Of a DNA stretch of 64,000 nt, positions 22,315 to 34,580 are shown piece by piece. Both the position numbers and the translations under genes were made by a program. This DNA comes from Diploptera punctata (lineage: Eukaryota > Arthropoda > Insecta > Blattodea > Blaberidae). Under the pieces are notes generated by a model. It did no database searches. It was not told where the DNA came from and saw only the letters and a list, made by a program, of their open reading frames with translations. The number at the start of each line of letters is the position of its first letter. The stretch's first letter is position 1. The DNA lies in NCBI GenBank assembly GCA_030220185.1, contig JASPKZ010007421.1, positions 124,001 to 188,000 on the forward strand, given 5' to 3'.

Positions 22315-22518
22315 GCCCTCCATGGTATATTTACCTTGTCGTGGTGGAGTGGCTTGCGTGCTTAAATGATCCTGAGAGCTATGCCGGCGGTAGCATTGCT
22401 GCCGATAGGGTTACCCATGCCGGACTGGTCAAAGGTGATAAGCCAGACGAAAAAAGTACCTTGGGCGAAAGAGTGACGATCTTTCACCGTAAAAATACAA
22501 CCGTCAAGAAATGCGGAC

Positions 22519-23429
22519 ATGGGTTCATCTGGGGTAAAATTTTCCGGAGGTCAAATATTCCCCCATTCGGTTCTCTGGGCGGGGACTACTTCAGGGAACC
22601 CATGCCAAAAGCTCAAACACAGGGACATGTTCCTAGGAACATGGAATGTTAGGACTTTATACAATAGCGGGGCACTAGAGATATTAACGCGGGAATTGGA
22701 TAAATCGCCCTTGGATATAGTCGCTTTACAGGAAGTTAGGTGGCCAGGAGAAGGTAGTCAGGAATCAGGAAGCTTTGCATTATAATACGGGGATGCAGAA
22801 AGACCTGCATTTGGAACAGGTTTTTCTAGTCACGAGGAGGATCCTATCCGCTATCCGAGATATTAAGTGATAGGATATCATACATAATTCTAAAGGGTAA
22901 ACAACATGCTTTTATAATTGTAAATGTACATGCCCCCACAGAAGATAAAGAAGACAAGATCAAGGATGAGTTCTATGAAGAATTAGAATGCTTATTTGAT
23001 AGCCTTTCACGATATCATATGAAAATTGTCTTAGGAGATTTTAATGCAAAAGTGGGGCGGGAAGATATATTCAAACCAACAATAGGCAAATTCAGTCTTC
23101 ATGAAGATAGTAACGACAACGGGGTTAGATTAGTCACATTTGCCACATCAAAGAATCTCATTGTTAAGAGCACAACATTTCAGCATAAGGATATTCATAA
23201 ATACACCTGGACGTCCCCAGATGGAGAAACTCGGAACCAGATAGATCATGTATTAGTGGATAAACGCTGGCACAGTAGCATCATTGATGTTAGATCAGTT
23301 AGAGGGACAGACTGCAATTCGGATCATCATCTGGTCAGAGTGAAAATCAGACAACGGCTATCGCTTATGAGAGGAACAAACGCTAAAGATGATTCTGTAA
23401 AATATGAATTAAAAAAACTTGAAAAATGA
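22519..23429 (+). pseudogene. AP endonuclease domain of inner RTE-like LINE
   Basis: Two frames. The first (to 22785) carries the N-terminal endonuclease motif LGTWNVRTLYNSG and DIVALQEVRWPGEG, with the E of LQEVRW as a catalytic residue. The second (23019-23429) carries KIVLGDFNAKVG, TWTSPDGETRNQIDHVLVD and SDHHLVRVKIR, the GDFN, IDH and SDH motifs that complete the catalytic centre of LINE AP endonucleases. A frameshift with stop near 22785-22800 separates the halves. This domain nicks the target for target-primed reverse transcription. The outer LINE holds a second, more damaged copy split between 21970 and 25900. Confidence 0.88.
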
Positions 23430-25552
23430 TGAAATGCGGCAAGAATACCAAATCAAAATTGCTAATAGATTTGAAGTGCTGGAATCTTCAGATGACAATG
23501 TGGCAAACGAAGAAGAAACTGATATAAATAAAGAATGGGAGGCTATAAGAGATACTATTAAATTGTCAGCATCAGAAAGCATTGGTTGTTTAAAAAAGAG
23601 GCAAAACAAGAAATGGTTTGATGAGGAATGTGCCGACATTGTAAAGAAAAGAAAGCTAGCAAAAATGAAATGGTTACACGAGCCAAATGAGGTAAATTTA
23701 GAGCAATTGGGTAGTATTAGACGGGAAACCACCAAGTTACTAAAGAGTAAAAAGAGGGAATATTTGAGAGAGAAGATTAATGATCTTGAAATGAATGCAA
23801 AAAATAGGAACATTAGAGAATTATATCAGGGAATTAGTATAGAGAAGAAAGGGTTTCAGGCTAGAACAAACATAATTCGGAATGAAAATGGGGATATGAT
23901 TGCAGATTCCAAGAGTATATTAAATAGATGGAAAAGTTACTTTAATCAGCTATTAAATGTACATACAGAACAGGACATTGAGGAGGATAAGTTACAGACA
24001 GCAGAAATGCTAGTCGCAGAGCCAAGTGCATTAGAGGTTGAAATGGCGATAGAAAATTGAAGATGTATAAAGCATCAGGTTCAGATGAGATCCCAGCAGA
24101 ACTGATAAAATCAGGGGGAGAAAAATTGATGGACAAGATACGCTGGTTGCTTAGTATGATTTGGGAAAAAGAAGCTCTTCCAGATGAATGGAAGGAATCA
24201 ATTATCGTACCAATTTATAAGAAAGGAGATATAAAACTGATTGCAACAACTACAGGGGCATCTCATTACTTTCAACTTCGTACAAAATTCTAACAAATAT
24301 ATTAGTAAGCAGACTTACTCCCTATATTGATGACATTCTAGGAGATCATCAATGTGCATTTAGAAGAAACAGGTCTACAACAGATCAGATTTTTAGTATA
24401 AGACAGATTTTAGAAAAGAAATGGGAATATAATGGTACTGTACATCAACTATATGTAGACTTCAAAAAAGCATATGATTCAATTAAGAGGGAGAAGTTAT
24501 ATAGTATCCTGCTGGAGTTCGGAATTCCTAAAAAGTTAGTTAGACTTATACGAATGTGTCTAAATGGCTCAAAGAGTAGGGTGCGTGTAGGCAAACAGTT
24601 TTCAGACACTTTTGAAATCCAGAATGGGTTGAAGCAAGGAGATGCACTATCTCCTCTACTATTTAATTTTGTACTAGAGCATGCCATTAAATCTTTAGAG
24701 AATGAGGAAGGCTTACAACTGAATGGTATTAATAAGCTGTTAGTTTATGCTGATGATGTAGTACTACTGGCCGATAGCGAGGAGATACTAAAGGCCAACA
24801 CGCACACACTATTGAGTAACACTAAGAAATTAGGACTGGAAGTAAATATCAGTAAAACTAAATATATGGTCACACGTAGAAATACATTATATAATGGAAA
24901 TGGACAGCTAATGACAAATGAGGGAAATTTTGAGGAATTGGCTGAATTCAAATACCTAGGAACAATAATCACAAATAGGAATGAGATGCACAAAGAAATT
25001 AAACATAGGCTCAATTCTGGAAATGCATGCTATTATGCATTGCAGAGACTTTTGATGTCCCAACTCCTTTCAAAAAACGTTAAGCTGAAAATATATAAAA
25101 CTATTATTCTACCAGTTATATTATATGGGTGCGAAACATGGACTCTTACTTTAAGGGAGGAAAGGAGATTACGAGTATTTGAGAATAAAGTTCTTAGGAA
25201 AATTTTTGGACCAAAGAGAGATGAACAGACAGGTGAATGGAGAAGACTACATAACAATGAACTACATGGTCTTTATAGGAAGCCAGATATAATAAGAACA
25301 GTTAAGTCCCGTAGACTGCGATGGGCAGGACATGTTGCGCGTATGGGGAATGAAAGACGTGCATGGAAACTTCTTGTAGGAAAGCCAGAGGGAAAACGCC
25401 CAGTTGGTAGGCCAAGAATGAGGTGGGAGAACAACACTAGCTATGATTTGAGGGAAGTAGATTATACAGAGAATGAGTGGAAAGCATTAGCTCAGGATAG
25501 GGATGTATGGAGAGCTTATGTCCACGCGGCCATGAACCTTCGTGTTCGATAA
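23419..25552 (+). pseudogene. Reverse transcriptase region of inner RTE-like LINE
   Basis: 23419-24060 is the linker (KKRQNKKWFDEECADI). RT fingers begin at 24057 (KASGSDEIPAELIKSGG), then PDEWKESIIVPIYKKGD. A frameshift near 24250-24300 leads to the palm A motif LYVDFKKAYDSI (about 24450). From 24554 a 332-codon frame runs through NGLKQGDALSPLLFN, the catalytic LVYADDVVLLAD (24741-24776), the thumb with LPVILYGCETWTL, and the C-terminal RRLRWAGHVARM and GKRPVGRPRMRW. The key YADD residues are intact. With only about three frame disruptions in total this is the best-preserved LINE here. Confidence 0.9.
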
Positions 25553-25575
25553 TGCCAGTGAGTAAGTAAGTAAGT

Positions 25576-27329
25576 GAAGATACTAACGGCAATGGGGTAG
25601 ATTAGTCACCTTTGCCACATAAAAGAATCTTATTGTTAAGAGCACAACATTCTAGCATAATGATATTCGTAAATACACCTGGACGTCTCCAGATGGTGAA
25701 ACTCGGAACCAGATAGATCATGTATTAGTGGACAAACGCTGGCACAGTAGCATCATCGATGTTTAGATCTGTTAGAGGGACAGACTACTATTCGGATCAT
25801 CATCTGGTCACGGTGAAAAATCAGTCAACTGCTATCGTTTATGAGAGGAACAAACGCTAAAGATGATTCTGAAAAAATTAATTAAAAAAAGAAACTTGAA
25901 AAATGATAGAATGCGGCAAGAATACCAAATCAAAATTGCTGATAGTTTTAAAGTACTGGAATCTTCAGGTTACTATGTGGCAAACGAAGAAGAAACTGAT
26001 ATACATAAAGAATGGGAGGCTATATTAGATACTATTAAATTGCCAGCATCAGAAAGCATTCGTTATTTAAAAAAGAGGCAAAACAAGAAATAGTTTGATG
26101 AGGGATGTGCCGGCATTGTAAAGGAAAGAAATCCAGCAATAATGAAATGGTTACACGAGCCAAATGAGGTAAATTTAGAGCAGTTGAGTAGTATTAGACG
26201 GGAAACCACCAGGTTACTAAATAGAAAAAGAGGGAATATTTGAGAGAGAAGATTAATGATCTTGGAATGAATGCCAAAAATAGGAACATTCGAGAATTCT
26301 ATTAGGGAATTAGGATAGAGAAGAAAGGATTTCAGGCTAGAACATACATAATTCGGAATGAAAATGGGTAAATGATTGCAGATACCAGGGGTATATTAAA
26401 TGTATATTAAATAGATGGAAGAGTTAGTTGCCCAAGACCGTAGGCTTTGGAGATTTGGCACGGGAAGACGGCAGAAGCTGTAAAAAAACCCGAAGATAGA
26501 TAGATAGATAGGAAGAGTAACTTTAATCAGCTATTAAATGTGCGTTCAGAACAGGATATTGAGGAAGATAATTTACAGACAGCAGAAATGCTAGTCGCAG
26601 TACCTAGTGCATTAGAGGTTGAAATGGCGATAGAAAAATTGAAGATGTATAAATCATCAGGTTCAGATGAGATCCCATCAAAACTGATAAAGTCAGGTGG
26701 AGTAAAACGATGGATAACATACGCCGGTTGCTTAATATGATTTGGGAAAAAGAAACTCTTCCAGATGAATGGGAAGAATTGATTATCATACCAATTTATA
26801 AGAATGGAAATAAAAGTGATTGCAACAACTATAGGGGCATCTCATTACTTTCAACTTCGTACAAATTTCTAACAAATATATTAGTAAACAGTCTTACTCC
26901 TTATATTGATGTCATTGTAGGAGTTCATCAATATGGATTTAGAAGAAACAGGGCTACAACAGATCACATTTTTAGTTTAAGGCGGATTGTAGAAAATAAA
27001 TGGGAATAATTGTACTGTACATCGGCGGTATGTAGACTTAAAAAAGACATACGATTCAATTAAGGGGGAGAAATTATATAATATCCTGCTGGAGTTCGGA
27101 ATTCATAAAAAGTTTGTTAGGCTTGTTCGAATGTATAATGGCACAAAGAGTAGGGTGCGTTCGGATACTTTTCAAATTCACAATGGGTTAAAGCAAGGAG
27201 GTGCACTATCTCCTCTACAATTTAACTTTGTACTAGAGCATGCCATCAAATCTTTAGAGGATGAAGAAGGTCTGCAACTCAATGGTATTAATAAGCTGTT
27301 AGTTTATGCTGATTATGCAGTACTATTAG
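25576..27329 (+). mobile_element. Outer RTE-like LINE, middle segment
   Basis: The continuation of the LINE that begins at 21970: end of endonuclease (NQIDHVLVDKRW, ~25710), linker (25863-26093), RT start (26540-26740), PDEWEELIIIPIYKNG and YRGISLLSTSYKFLTN (26710-27009), and NGLKQGGALSPLQFN (27131-27355). The catalytic block reads YADYAVLL instead of YADDVVLL, so the second Asp is lost. It is interrupted at 26426-26510 by a SINE-like fragment and cut at 27329 by a CR1-like LINE. Confidence 0.87.
26426..26510 (+). mobile_element. 5'-truncated short retroelement with (GATA)n tail
   Basis: 85 bp absent from the inner LINE at the equivalent point. It matches the 3' end of the element at 10630-11079 in reverse complement (gcccaagaccgtaggctttg; cgggaagacggcag) and ends in gatagatagata. 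It is flanked by ggaagagtta / ggaagagtaa (one mismatch) as target-site duplication, with the LINE sequence continuing cleanly after it. Confidence 0.85.
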
Positions 27330-28429
27330 ATTTTTTTTTAGATTTATTTATTTAGCCTGGTGGAGTTAAGACCATGTGGCCTTCTCTTCCACTCACCAGG
27401 ACAAACATATAACTTATTACATAAGAATATAACAATCTTAATTAACTCTAATATTAAACACTAAGTAAAAATTTTATCAAAAGATAATATCTAATATACA
27501 TATTACGATCTATACTACAACCAGTTAATATTAGTTAAAATTAAGACTAAAACTAATAATAAAATGTATACAAGCAAGACATATTAAATTGTCCCTGTCT
27601 AGTGTATATAAAAAACAGGAAAATAATGAGATATAGAAAACTAATTTTACGATTATACAATATTTAAAACAAAACAAATAAAAATATTTGTTATTCTTAA
27701 TATTATTTACATAAATAATTAAATATATTAATATTGCTAAAAGAATACTATCAGTGAGGTGTATAAGTTTGTTTGTTATTAAATAATTCTTTAGTTTGTT
27801 TTTGAAGGATGTTATAGTTTGACAGTCTCTGACATAGGGCGGAAGGGAATTCCATGTTTGGTAAGTGACACCGTAAAAGATAATGAATAATATACAGTGT
27901 GATGAGGCGGGATATAAAGGACAATGTGCTGATGGGATCGAGTGTCAAGATTATGTGTGTCGGATAGTCTGATGAAGCGGCGTGGTGATAAATAATTAGG
28001 TGATGATGTGTGAAGTATTTATAGAGAAGGGATAGGGAATGGACAGTTCTACGATCTCTTAGACGAAACCACGATAATTGTTCCAGGGACGGTGTAACAT
28101 GGTCAAATTTGCGAATACCACAAATAAAACGTGCGCAAGAATTATGAACACGTTGAAGTCTTTGAGTGGAAATAATATTTAAGTCTGTAAAAAGAGTGTC
28201 ACAATAATCAGAATGGGGCATTGCAAGTGTTTCTACTAACATTTTCCTAAGGGCGAATGGCAAACAATTTCGTACACGATTTAATGAATGTATTATTGAG
28301 AAGACTGTTTTGCATGTATGGTTTATTTGTGTATTCCAATTTAAGTGTTTGTCAATAAATACTCCTAGAATTTTTACTGTCTCACTATAAGGGATTTGAA
28401 CTCCGTTTAGTGACACATGCGAAACTGTG
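27330..28429 (-). mobile_element. CR1/Jockey-type LINE, 5'-truncated, nested, minus strand
   Basis: A ~1.1-kb insertion into the outer RTE-like LINE, flanked by attag (27325-27329 and 28430-28434). On the minus strand it encodes the C-terminal part of an ORF2: VSLNGVQIPYSETVKILGVF, then NWNTQINHTCKTVFSIIHSL, LPHSDYC-type AMPHSDYCDTLFTDLN, RLQRVHNSCARFICGIRKFD and LEQLSWFRLRDRRTVHSL, ending at 27751. This order is typical of CR1/L2/Jockey-group thumb and C-terminal regions. A ~420-bp 3' UTR and an A-rich tail (aaataaataaatctaaaaaa) complete it. The frame is open for most of the fragment, so it is a fairly young insertion. Confidence 0.87.
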
Positions 28430-29254
28430 ATTAGCCGATAGCGAGGGGATACCAAAGGCCAACAGGCACATACTATTGAATAATACAAAGATATTGAGAC
28501 TGGAAGTAAATATCAGTAAAACTAAATATATCGTCACAGATAGAAATACATTATATAATGGAAATGGACAGCTAATGACAAATGAAGGAAATTTTGAGGA
28601 AGTGGCCGAATTCAAATACCTAGAAACAGTAATCACAAATAGGAATGAAAAGCACAAAGAAATTAAACATAGGCTCAATTCTGGAAATGCGTGGTATTAT
28701 GCATTATATAGATTCTTGGCGTCCCAATTCCTTTCAAAAACTTTGAACTGAAAATATATTGTACTATATGGATGCGAAACATGGGCTCTTAGTTTGAGGG
28801 GGGAAACGAGATTATGAGTATTTGAGAATAAAGTTCTTAGTAAAAGATTTGGACCAAAGAGAGATGAACAGACAGGTGAATGTAGAAGTCTACATAACAG
28901 TGAATTACATGGCCTTTATAGGAATGCAGATAAAACAAAGCGGAGACTAGAATAACAATAGAATCTATTCCCTTTTTGCTTGTAGTTAGCACTCACCTCG
29001 TATACTGCGATGGGCTGGACATGTGGCACGAATGGGGAATGAAAGAGGTGCATGGAAACTTCTTGTAGGAAAACCCGAGGGATAACGCCCAGTTGGTAGA
29101 CCAAGAATGAGGTGAGAGTATAACATTAACTATGATTTGATGGAAGTAGATTATACAGGGGATGATTGGAAAATATTAGCTGAAGATAGGGATGTATGGA
29201 GAGCTTATGTCCAGGCAGCCATGACCGACGGGTTCGATAGTGCCAGTGAGTTAG
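28430..29254 (+). mobile_element. Outer RTE-like LINE, 3' segment
   Basis: It resumes exactly where 27329 stopped (gccgatagcgagg follows the duplicated attag). It continues with LEVNISKTKYIVTDRN, EFKYLETVITNRNEK, and decayed versions of the GCETWxL, RRLRWAGHV and GRPRMR blocks. It ends at the family 3' terminus ttcgatagtgccagtgag. A ~40-bp aacaatagaatctattccc stretch near 28950-28990, absent from the inner copy, is a further small insertion. Confidence 0.85.
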
Positions 29255-31060
29255 TTATTACAATGATTTTAATATTATTGTTACATCGATTATGACAGAT
29301 TCAAGAGTTAACACTATTGAAGAATGAAGGTGAAAAGGAGGGATGTTTTTGTCAATGTCAGTTTTCGGGTGTTAATGTAATGTGCACGTAAATCTTTATC
29401 ATTTGAATGTAATATTTTGCTTGAATATAATATCACTATTCCAACAAATTAGGTACAAAATACTGTGTTTTCTTTTTCAAAAAGGCGCTGTTCCTAATAC
29501 AGTTTGCAGGTAAAGGTAATATCCACTTTACCCATTCCATGGGATGTGATAACAACAAATATGGCGGACGTACATACAGATCGATATTACTTTAATAAGG
29601 ATTTTAAAAAATTGAAAAATTCCTTTCTTATGGCTTCCATCGAGTTGATGTAGATCTTAATGAAAAAATAAATAAATCGCTAATGATAAGTAGGCCTAAC
29701 TATAATTTTTAAAACTGCGCAAATTGTGTCAGCTGCTGAATGAAGATAATTATAATTTAACCTTCAAGTGTTAATTCTCCTATAAATTATAACATTGTAT
29801 GTGAACTCTCCTCACCTTCTTGCGTTGCAAAGTGATTGATCAGGACTCGTTGAAATTTGCTGACGCTGATAACTTATTTTATAAGTTCATTACCTTAACT
29901 GAACGTCAAGTTAGGAAATTAAATTAATAAGATACTGGAGAAAATACCATTTCTTGTTTTTGCACTCCATAGGAACTTCCACAATTGTTTGTTGTGGTCC
30001 TGCAGAACCTAGTTATTTTTAATTTTATTTATTTAATTCGACGAATATTTTTAATTGTACTGAATGCAATATTTTTTAGATATTCTGTAACGGATCACAT
30101 GTTACACTCGAAAGCATTTTAAAATGCATGCATAAATAAGAAAATCTCGGCTTTTATAAGAACATAGCTCTGAAGATAGCCGTTTACCGAGGAATAAAGT
30201 TACAATCTAACGGAATCTGTGCAAAATTTGCAATACATTTCAGAGGAATGCTTTCTTACAACTACTACGTGCCAACAAGAAAATGTTGGTATTGAATACA
30301 ACCATATCAGATGTTTACCTAATACTGCAACTATTAAATATCATGAATGTTTATGTTATATCTTGCTTTACATTTAACGTCTACACGGTTAAAATAAAAG
30401 TTTAAATAACTTATAATTGGATCTGTGTTAAGTTAAATAAAAACTATTTGGAAGCGTAATAATCATACGTTTTTTTTACCGATTTTTCCGGAGGAAATTA
30501 CAAACCTATCAATGATGATCCCCCACTGCAAGAGTTCCTCGTACCCGCCTCTGTCTCTATCGTTACTGAGAAGGAGCCTTCCAGGTACAGGCAGTTTAAA
30601 GATAACGTTTCACCATACCGTATCTCAATTCTATAAAAATAATTTTCTTTGTACAGTGTAAATATAAAACAGGCTGTGGTAGTTATAGATAAGATAGTAA
30701 TTATTTTGAAAATATATTATAAATGAGAATAACTTTCCGATTTTTCCCCCGGAATTGAACGAAAATCTCTGCCTCAGAGCTTATAAATCTTAAATCTTAA
30801 ATCTTATTCCTAATAGTCGTACCTCTACTGTACCCATTGGTTTCATTTCAAAAGTGATGCCATCCATGTTTAATATATATATGCTAACCAATTTAAAATC
30901 GAAACTTGGTGAATATAACTTAAATCAGCATTTGAATAAATATTTTAATAATCAATGTTTCTTTTTTTTTAATGTCAGTAAATTTCTAAAATAAAATAGG
31001 TAATTACCTAGTAACGTATATTCCTCAACTGAAATGATAAAGTATAATTTAATTCCACAG
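29255..31060. other. Intronic stretch, no feature recognised
   Basis: AT-rich intron sequence immediately upstream of the middle IR exon. I see no reading frame, RNA or named repeat. The polypyrimidine-poor acceptor ttccacag closes it. Confidence 0.5.
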
Positions 31061-31278
31061 GTCATGAACTGAATCCCAAGTCCTACTCTTGTCGGTTGGT
31101 GTGTATATCTACGTATATAACCGCCGTGATGGTATTTGGCACCTACTCTGCTACTTTCATTTCTTTCGTGACGGTGCAGGACAACAAGCTGCCCTACAAC
31201 AACCTCAAGAGTCTCATTTTACAGGGCGGATACACGTTCGGAGTAACCAGCATACATTCACAGAACTACATATCTCAG
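31061..31278 (+). CDS. IR exon: TM2 and start of S2
   Basis: The exon opens GT CAT GAA to complete the Gly left by the previous exon, giving (G)HELNPKSYSCRLVCISTYI. A hydrophobic segment follows (about residues 12-35, CRLVCISTYITAVMVFGTY), the second channel helix. YSATFISFVTV is the IR equivalent of the gate motif of iGluRs (SYTANLAAF class). DNKLPYNNLKSLILQGGY then begins the second lobe, S2. The exon ends in CAG|gtaacg with phase 0. The stop-free reading, the P-x-S-x-S-C-R pattern after CQQG, and intron phases that match both neighbours make the assignment firm. Degenerate partial copies follow at 31293-31450. Confidence 0.92.
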
Positions 31279-31292
31279 GTAACGTCACTTTT

Positions 31293-31450
31293 CGGTGGGC
31301 AACAAACAACCTAGTTTTACAGAGCAGATGCAAGATCACACATCTCGCAGGTAATGTCATGTTTCTTTCGTGAGAGTGCAGGGAAACAAACTGCCAAATA
31401 ACAACCTCATGTTACATGGCAATACATATCCGCAGAACTACATTTCGCAG
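31293..31450 (+). pseudogene. Two degenerate partial duplicates of the IR TM2/S2 exon
   Basis: Copy 1 (31293-31350) retains caacaaacaacctagtttta, aligned to the NKLPYNNLKSLIL codons, and ends catctcgcag|gtaatg. Copy 2 (31362-31450) starts tttctttcgtgagagtgcag, parallel to the exon's ISFVTVQD codons, and runs through aaactgccaaataacaacct to atttcgcag|gtaatg. Both have internal deletions and lost frame. Each preserves a 5' splice site like the true one at 31279. They are tandem relics of the same exon end, not separate genes. Confidence 0.85.
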
Positions 31451-31460
31451 GTAATGTCAT

Positions 31461-32344
31461 TATTTAAAATACAGTGTCAATATTGTGTTTAGATCGCGCC
31501 ACCCACTCGGCGATCTGGAATACAGTAAACTAAATTCCTGCATCGAGGAGCACGGATTTCTCATCAACCATTACAATTAGAATAATCACGTAGTCTAGTC
31601 ACAAAAGATGTTTTATTTTTATGTTCTTTTATGAAAAAAAAAATCCTACATATTTTAAGAAATTTTGAATGCACACGCATATAATACTTATGAAATTGCT
31701 TTTAAATCTAAAAAGAAATTTAAAATGCATTTTTTTGTGAATGACAGCCATGTGATTGTGCAAGTCGAGTAAAGTTTTTGAATTATGTTAATTGCGGAAC
31801 AATTGGCCCATTAAACATTTTTAGATTTAAAGTTTCGTTAATTATTGATTTCTCTCATAGGTGACAAAATCGTTAAAAAAACTCATCCTGGAAATTTAAC
31901 TCAATAAGTCATCAACACAAACCCGCCGCGTCTGACACAACAATAGTGCGCAAAGGTGGACATCAGTACTTTACTTTTAATATGAAACCGTTTGACCATT
32001 ATGCACTTCGGTCTAATATTTTGTGCGAAAGGTGAAATAGTTGATTCTCTAGAGTTCAAAGTCATATGTATAAGAAGTTCGGGTAATGTGGAGCCTTCAG
32101 TTTGAGTGGACCCTGTTAATATCTTCTTTAATTAGTGCTGTCCTTGAACAGAAAATATATTTTAACTTCTTCCCCTCATCAACTTTGACGTTCAAGGTCA
32201 GTTCTTTTATTCTTTATACGAATAGGTGTTTATGTGTGATATCTATGAAAATGAATATTTTAAAAGTTTTTCAAGCTAATAATTAAATCTTAATTTCTGC
32301 TATTGAATATTAAAAATGTTGAAAGAAAACTACTAAATATATTA
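31461..32344. other. No feature recognised
   Basis: AT-rich intron sequence. Short frames (32086-32286) are unsupported. Confidence 0.4.
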
Positions 32345-33290
32345 TACTATCTAATACCCGGCGTGCGCTGCTACGCCTAAATAAATGGAAATTAATGTAC
32401 TTTTATGTTTAGTTGAATAAGTAAAAGGTAAAATAGTTATAAATGTATATTTTTTAGATACCCCGTACTGATTACCCGGCGTTGTCCGGGAATCTATTTA
32501 TCCTGATCTTCTTTATATAAATGGGCTGAAATACGAAAATTAATGTGTTTTATGTTTAGTTAAATAAGTGGAAGGATAAATTTATATCGCAATTATTTGT
32601 AGATACCCCGTGCTGTTTACCGAACGTTGTCCGGGAATCTACTCATCCCGATCTTCTTGGCATAAATGAGCTGAAATACGAAAAGTAATATACTCCTTAG
32701 GATTAGTTGAATAAGTAAAATGAAAATAATTATAAATGTATATCGTAATTATTTTAAGATTCTCCGTGCTTATTATCCGGTTTTGCCCGGGAATCTACAT
32801 ATCTCGATCTTCTTGGAATAAATGAGCTAAAAGACAAAATTCGTTATTGTGAGTTATCCGTAAAAAACCGCTATGTGCTGCTATGTTTACACAGGAATCT
32901 ACGTACTTGTCTCGATCTTCTTGGCATCAATGAAAGACTAAAATGGTTATAGTGAGTTATCCGTAAGAGATAAACATTTGCTGTCCAGGACTTTTTTAGA
33001 GGTTTTTGAGATATTTAATTCTGTGTGCTTTAAGTTTGTGTATTTGCTATGGTTTAGGCAGCGTAAGCCAATTAAGCGTCCAAAGAACTACTTTTTCCAC
33101 GTTTTCCACTACAATGGGCGATTTTTAAGGGTGTAAGAATTGAGTATCACAACTCTCTTATAGCCTATGGTCATCCCGGGAATCTCCTGAACATTTTGCA
33201 GAAACCCCATCACAATCGGATCGACGATATGGCCGTGCATAAATTACGAACAAACAAACAAACATTCATTTTTATATATTAGATTATGTA
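32345..33290 (+). repeat. CCGGCG-family dispersed repeat, copy 2
   Basis: It starts ctatctaatacccggcgtgc and repeats the three ~150-bp internal units with cccggcgttgtccggg-type palindromes (near 32476, 32622 and 32780). A common 3' half has tgctgtccaggacttttt and ccccatcacaatcggat. It ends in aacaaacaaacaaacattc followed by atttttatatattaga. Copy 1 (14945) lacks the AAAC-rich end, so this copy shows the fuller 3' terminus. Confidence 0.82.
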
Positions 33291-34047
33291 GATATTGTTT
33301 TAATATGCTGATGGGTTTTGTTTTGATATTAAGTGACATAGCGGCTTTATAAAATAATTAAACATAACGAAGTAATTCGGTTAATGTGGACCCTCCACGG
33401 GGATGCACTTGATTAATTTTACTTAATATCCTTGTAATTTTTCTAAATCCAAAAAGCGTCGATGTCTGCAGATGAATGACACGTGAATGTTATAACTTAC
33501 GATAATTTTCCAAAACATTAAAATGAATATCAACGCTTTTAATTGCGATCAACAATAATTACTTTCAGATTAATTTGTGCCTGTCTGTGTATTAATTAAT
33601 AATGTAAATAAATTTAAAAATAGTTTAAAAGCTAGGATGAGCTCTCGGGTCCACTTTACCCGAATATGGAGGTCAAAGTGGACCTTTCTTGTAATGTAAA
33701 AAATATATAAGTTATGAAGATGTTTCCATATTTGAATAAAATAACAATGCTATCTCATAGTTACAACACAAATGATAATCACTCCAATTAAACAAATTTC
33801 AAATCCGTTAATTAAAAGAAGAAAAACAACAAATTGAAAATAGGGGTCTACATTATCCAAAGTTTCTTTACATACACACACATATATATATATATTGTCC
33901 TAAGTAAGCTTAAGAATGTTTGTTTGAAGTTTCTACCTTTGACATTCTCCCAAAATTATCGAACGTCACTTTTCGTATTTTATGTTACTTATATTATCTC
34001 TTTTTTTTCCAATTCAGAAAATGGAACATATTTCTTGAATATTTTAA
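33291..34047. other. No feature recognised
   Basis: AT-rich intron sequence. Confidence 0.4.
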
Positions 34048-34580
34048 ATGGCAGAAAAATATAATCATGTGATCCTATTGCTTGATCGATTCTCATTCTC
34101 ATATGAAGAAGAAAAGGATGTAAATGCAAAAATATCTAAATTTTTAAGAATTTTAAGGTTAATAAATTCTATCTTCAAGCCACAGTTAGTCCAAAAGCAT
34201 TCAAGACTGAAAGTGTATAAAACACTGGCTCTTCCAACTCTTTTGTATGGTAGCGAAGTATGGATGTCGAAACAAAAGGATATACAGAGACTTAGATCTG
34301 CTGAAATGAGATACCTTCGGAGGACTGCAGGATACACAATACTAGATCACAAAAAAATGAAGACATCTTAGAAGAATTACACATGGAATCTTTAGAAAAC
34401 AAAATTTCTGATTATAAGTCAAGATGGATACAACATGTTCATCGAATGGAAGATCACAGAATACCCAAACTAATGTTAAGATATCAACCTGCAGGAAGAA
34501 GAAGACCAGGACGTCCACTCAAAAGACTTCTGGATGGTGTTTCTCTTGAGGCCGAAACAGGTCAACAAATGGCCTAAATT
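34048..34580 (+). mobile_element. LINE 3' end fragment (RT thumb and C-terminus)
   Basis: It encodes KISKFLRILRLINSIFKPQL, then LPTLLYGSEVW, RLRSAEMRYLRRTAGYT and, after a frameshift near 34370, YKSRWIQHVHRMEDHRIPK and RRRPGRPLKRL. This is the usual C-terminal order of RTE-like/insect LINE ORF2 and the same subfamily as the minus-strand fragment at 7400. It is truncated to the last ~530 bp and ends near ctatgatgatgatgat, a short ATG repeat serving as tail. Confidence 0.85.

Larger units (their letters stand above)
22315..25575 (+). mobile_element. Inner RTE-like LINE, near full length
   Basis: A ~3.26-kb non-LTR retrotransposon inserted in another copy of its own family. The 5' UTR begins gccctccatggtatatttac. 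An AP-type endonuclease region, a reverse transcriptase and the C-terminal GRPRMRW tail follow. The 3' end is tgccag plus (tgag/taag)n: gtgagtaagtaagtaag. A tail of short tandem repeats instead of poly-A is typical of the RTE group. A few frameshifts break ORF2 into about four pieces, so it is recently dead. The clade assignment (RTE/BovB/Proto2 group) is from motif memory. Confidence 0.87.

Noticed and set aside
22302..22652. 116-codon ORF starting in LINE 5' UTR
   Set aside because: It spans the junction between the outer LINE and the inner LINE's 5' UTR, with no ORF1-type domain. It is a shadow frame.
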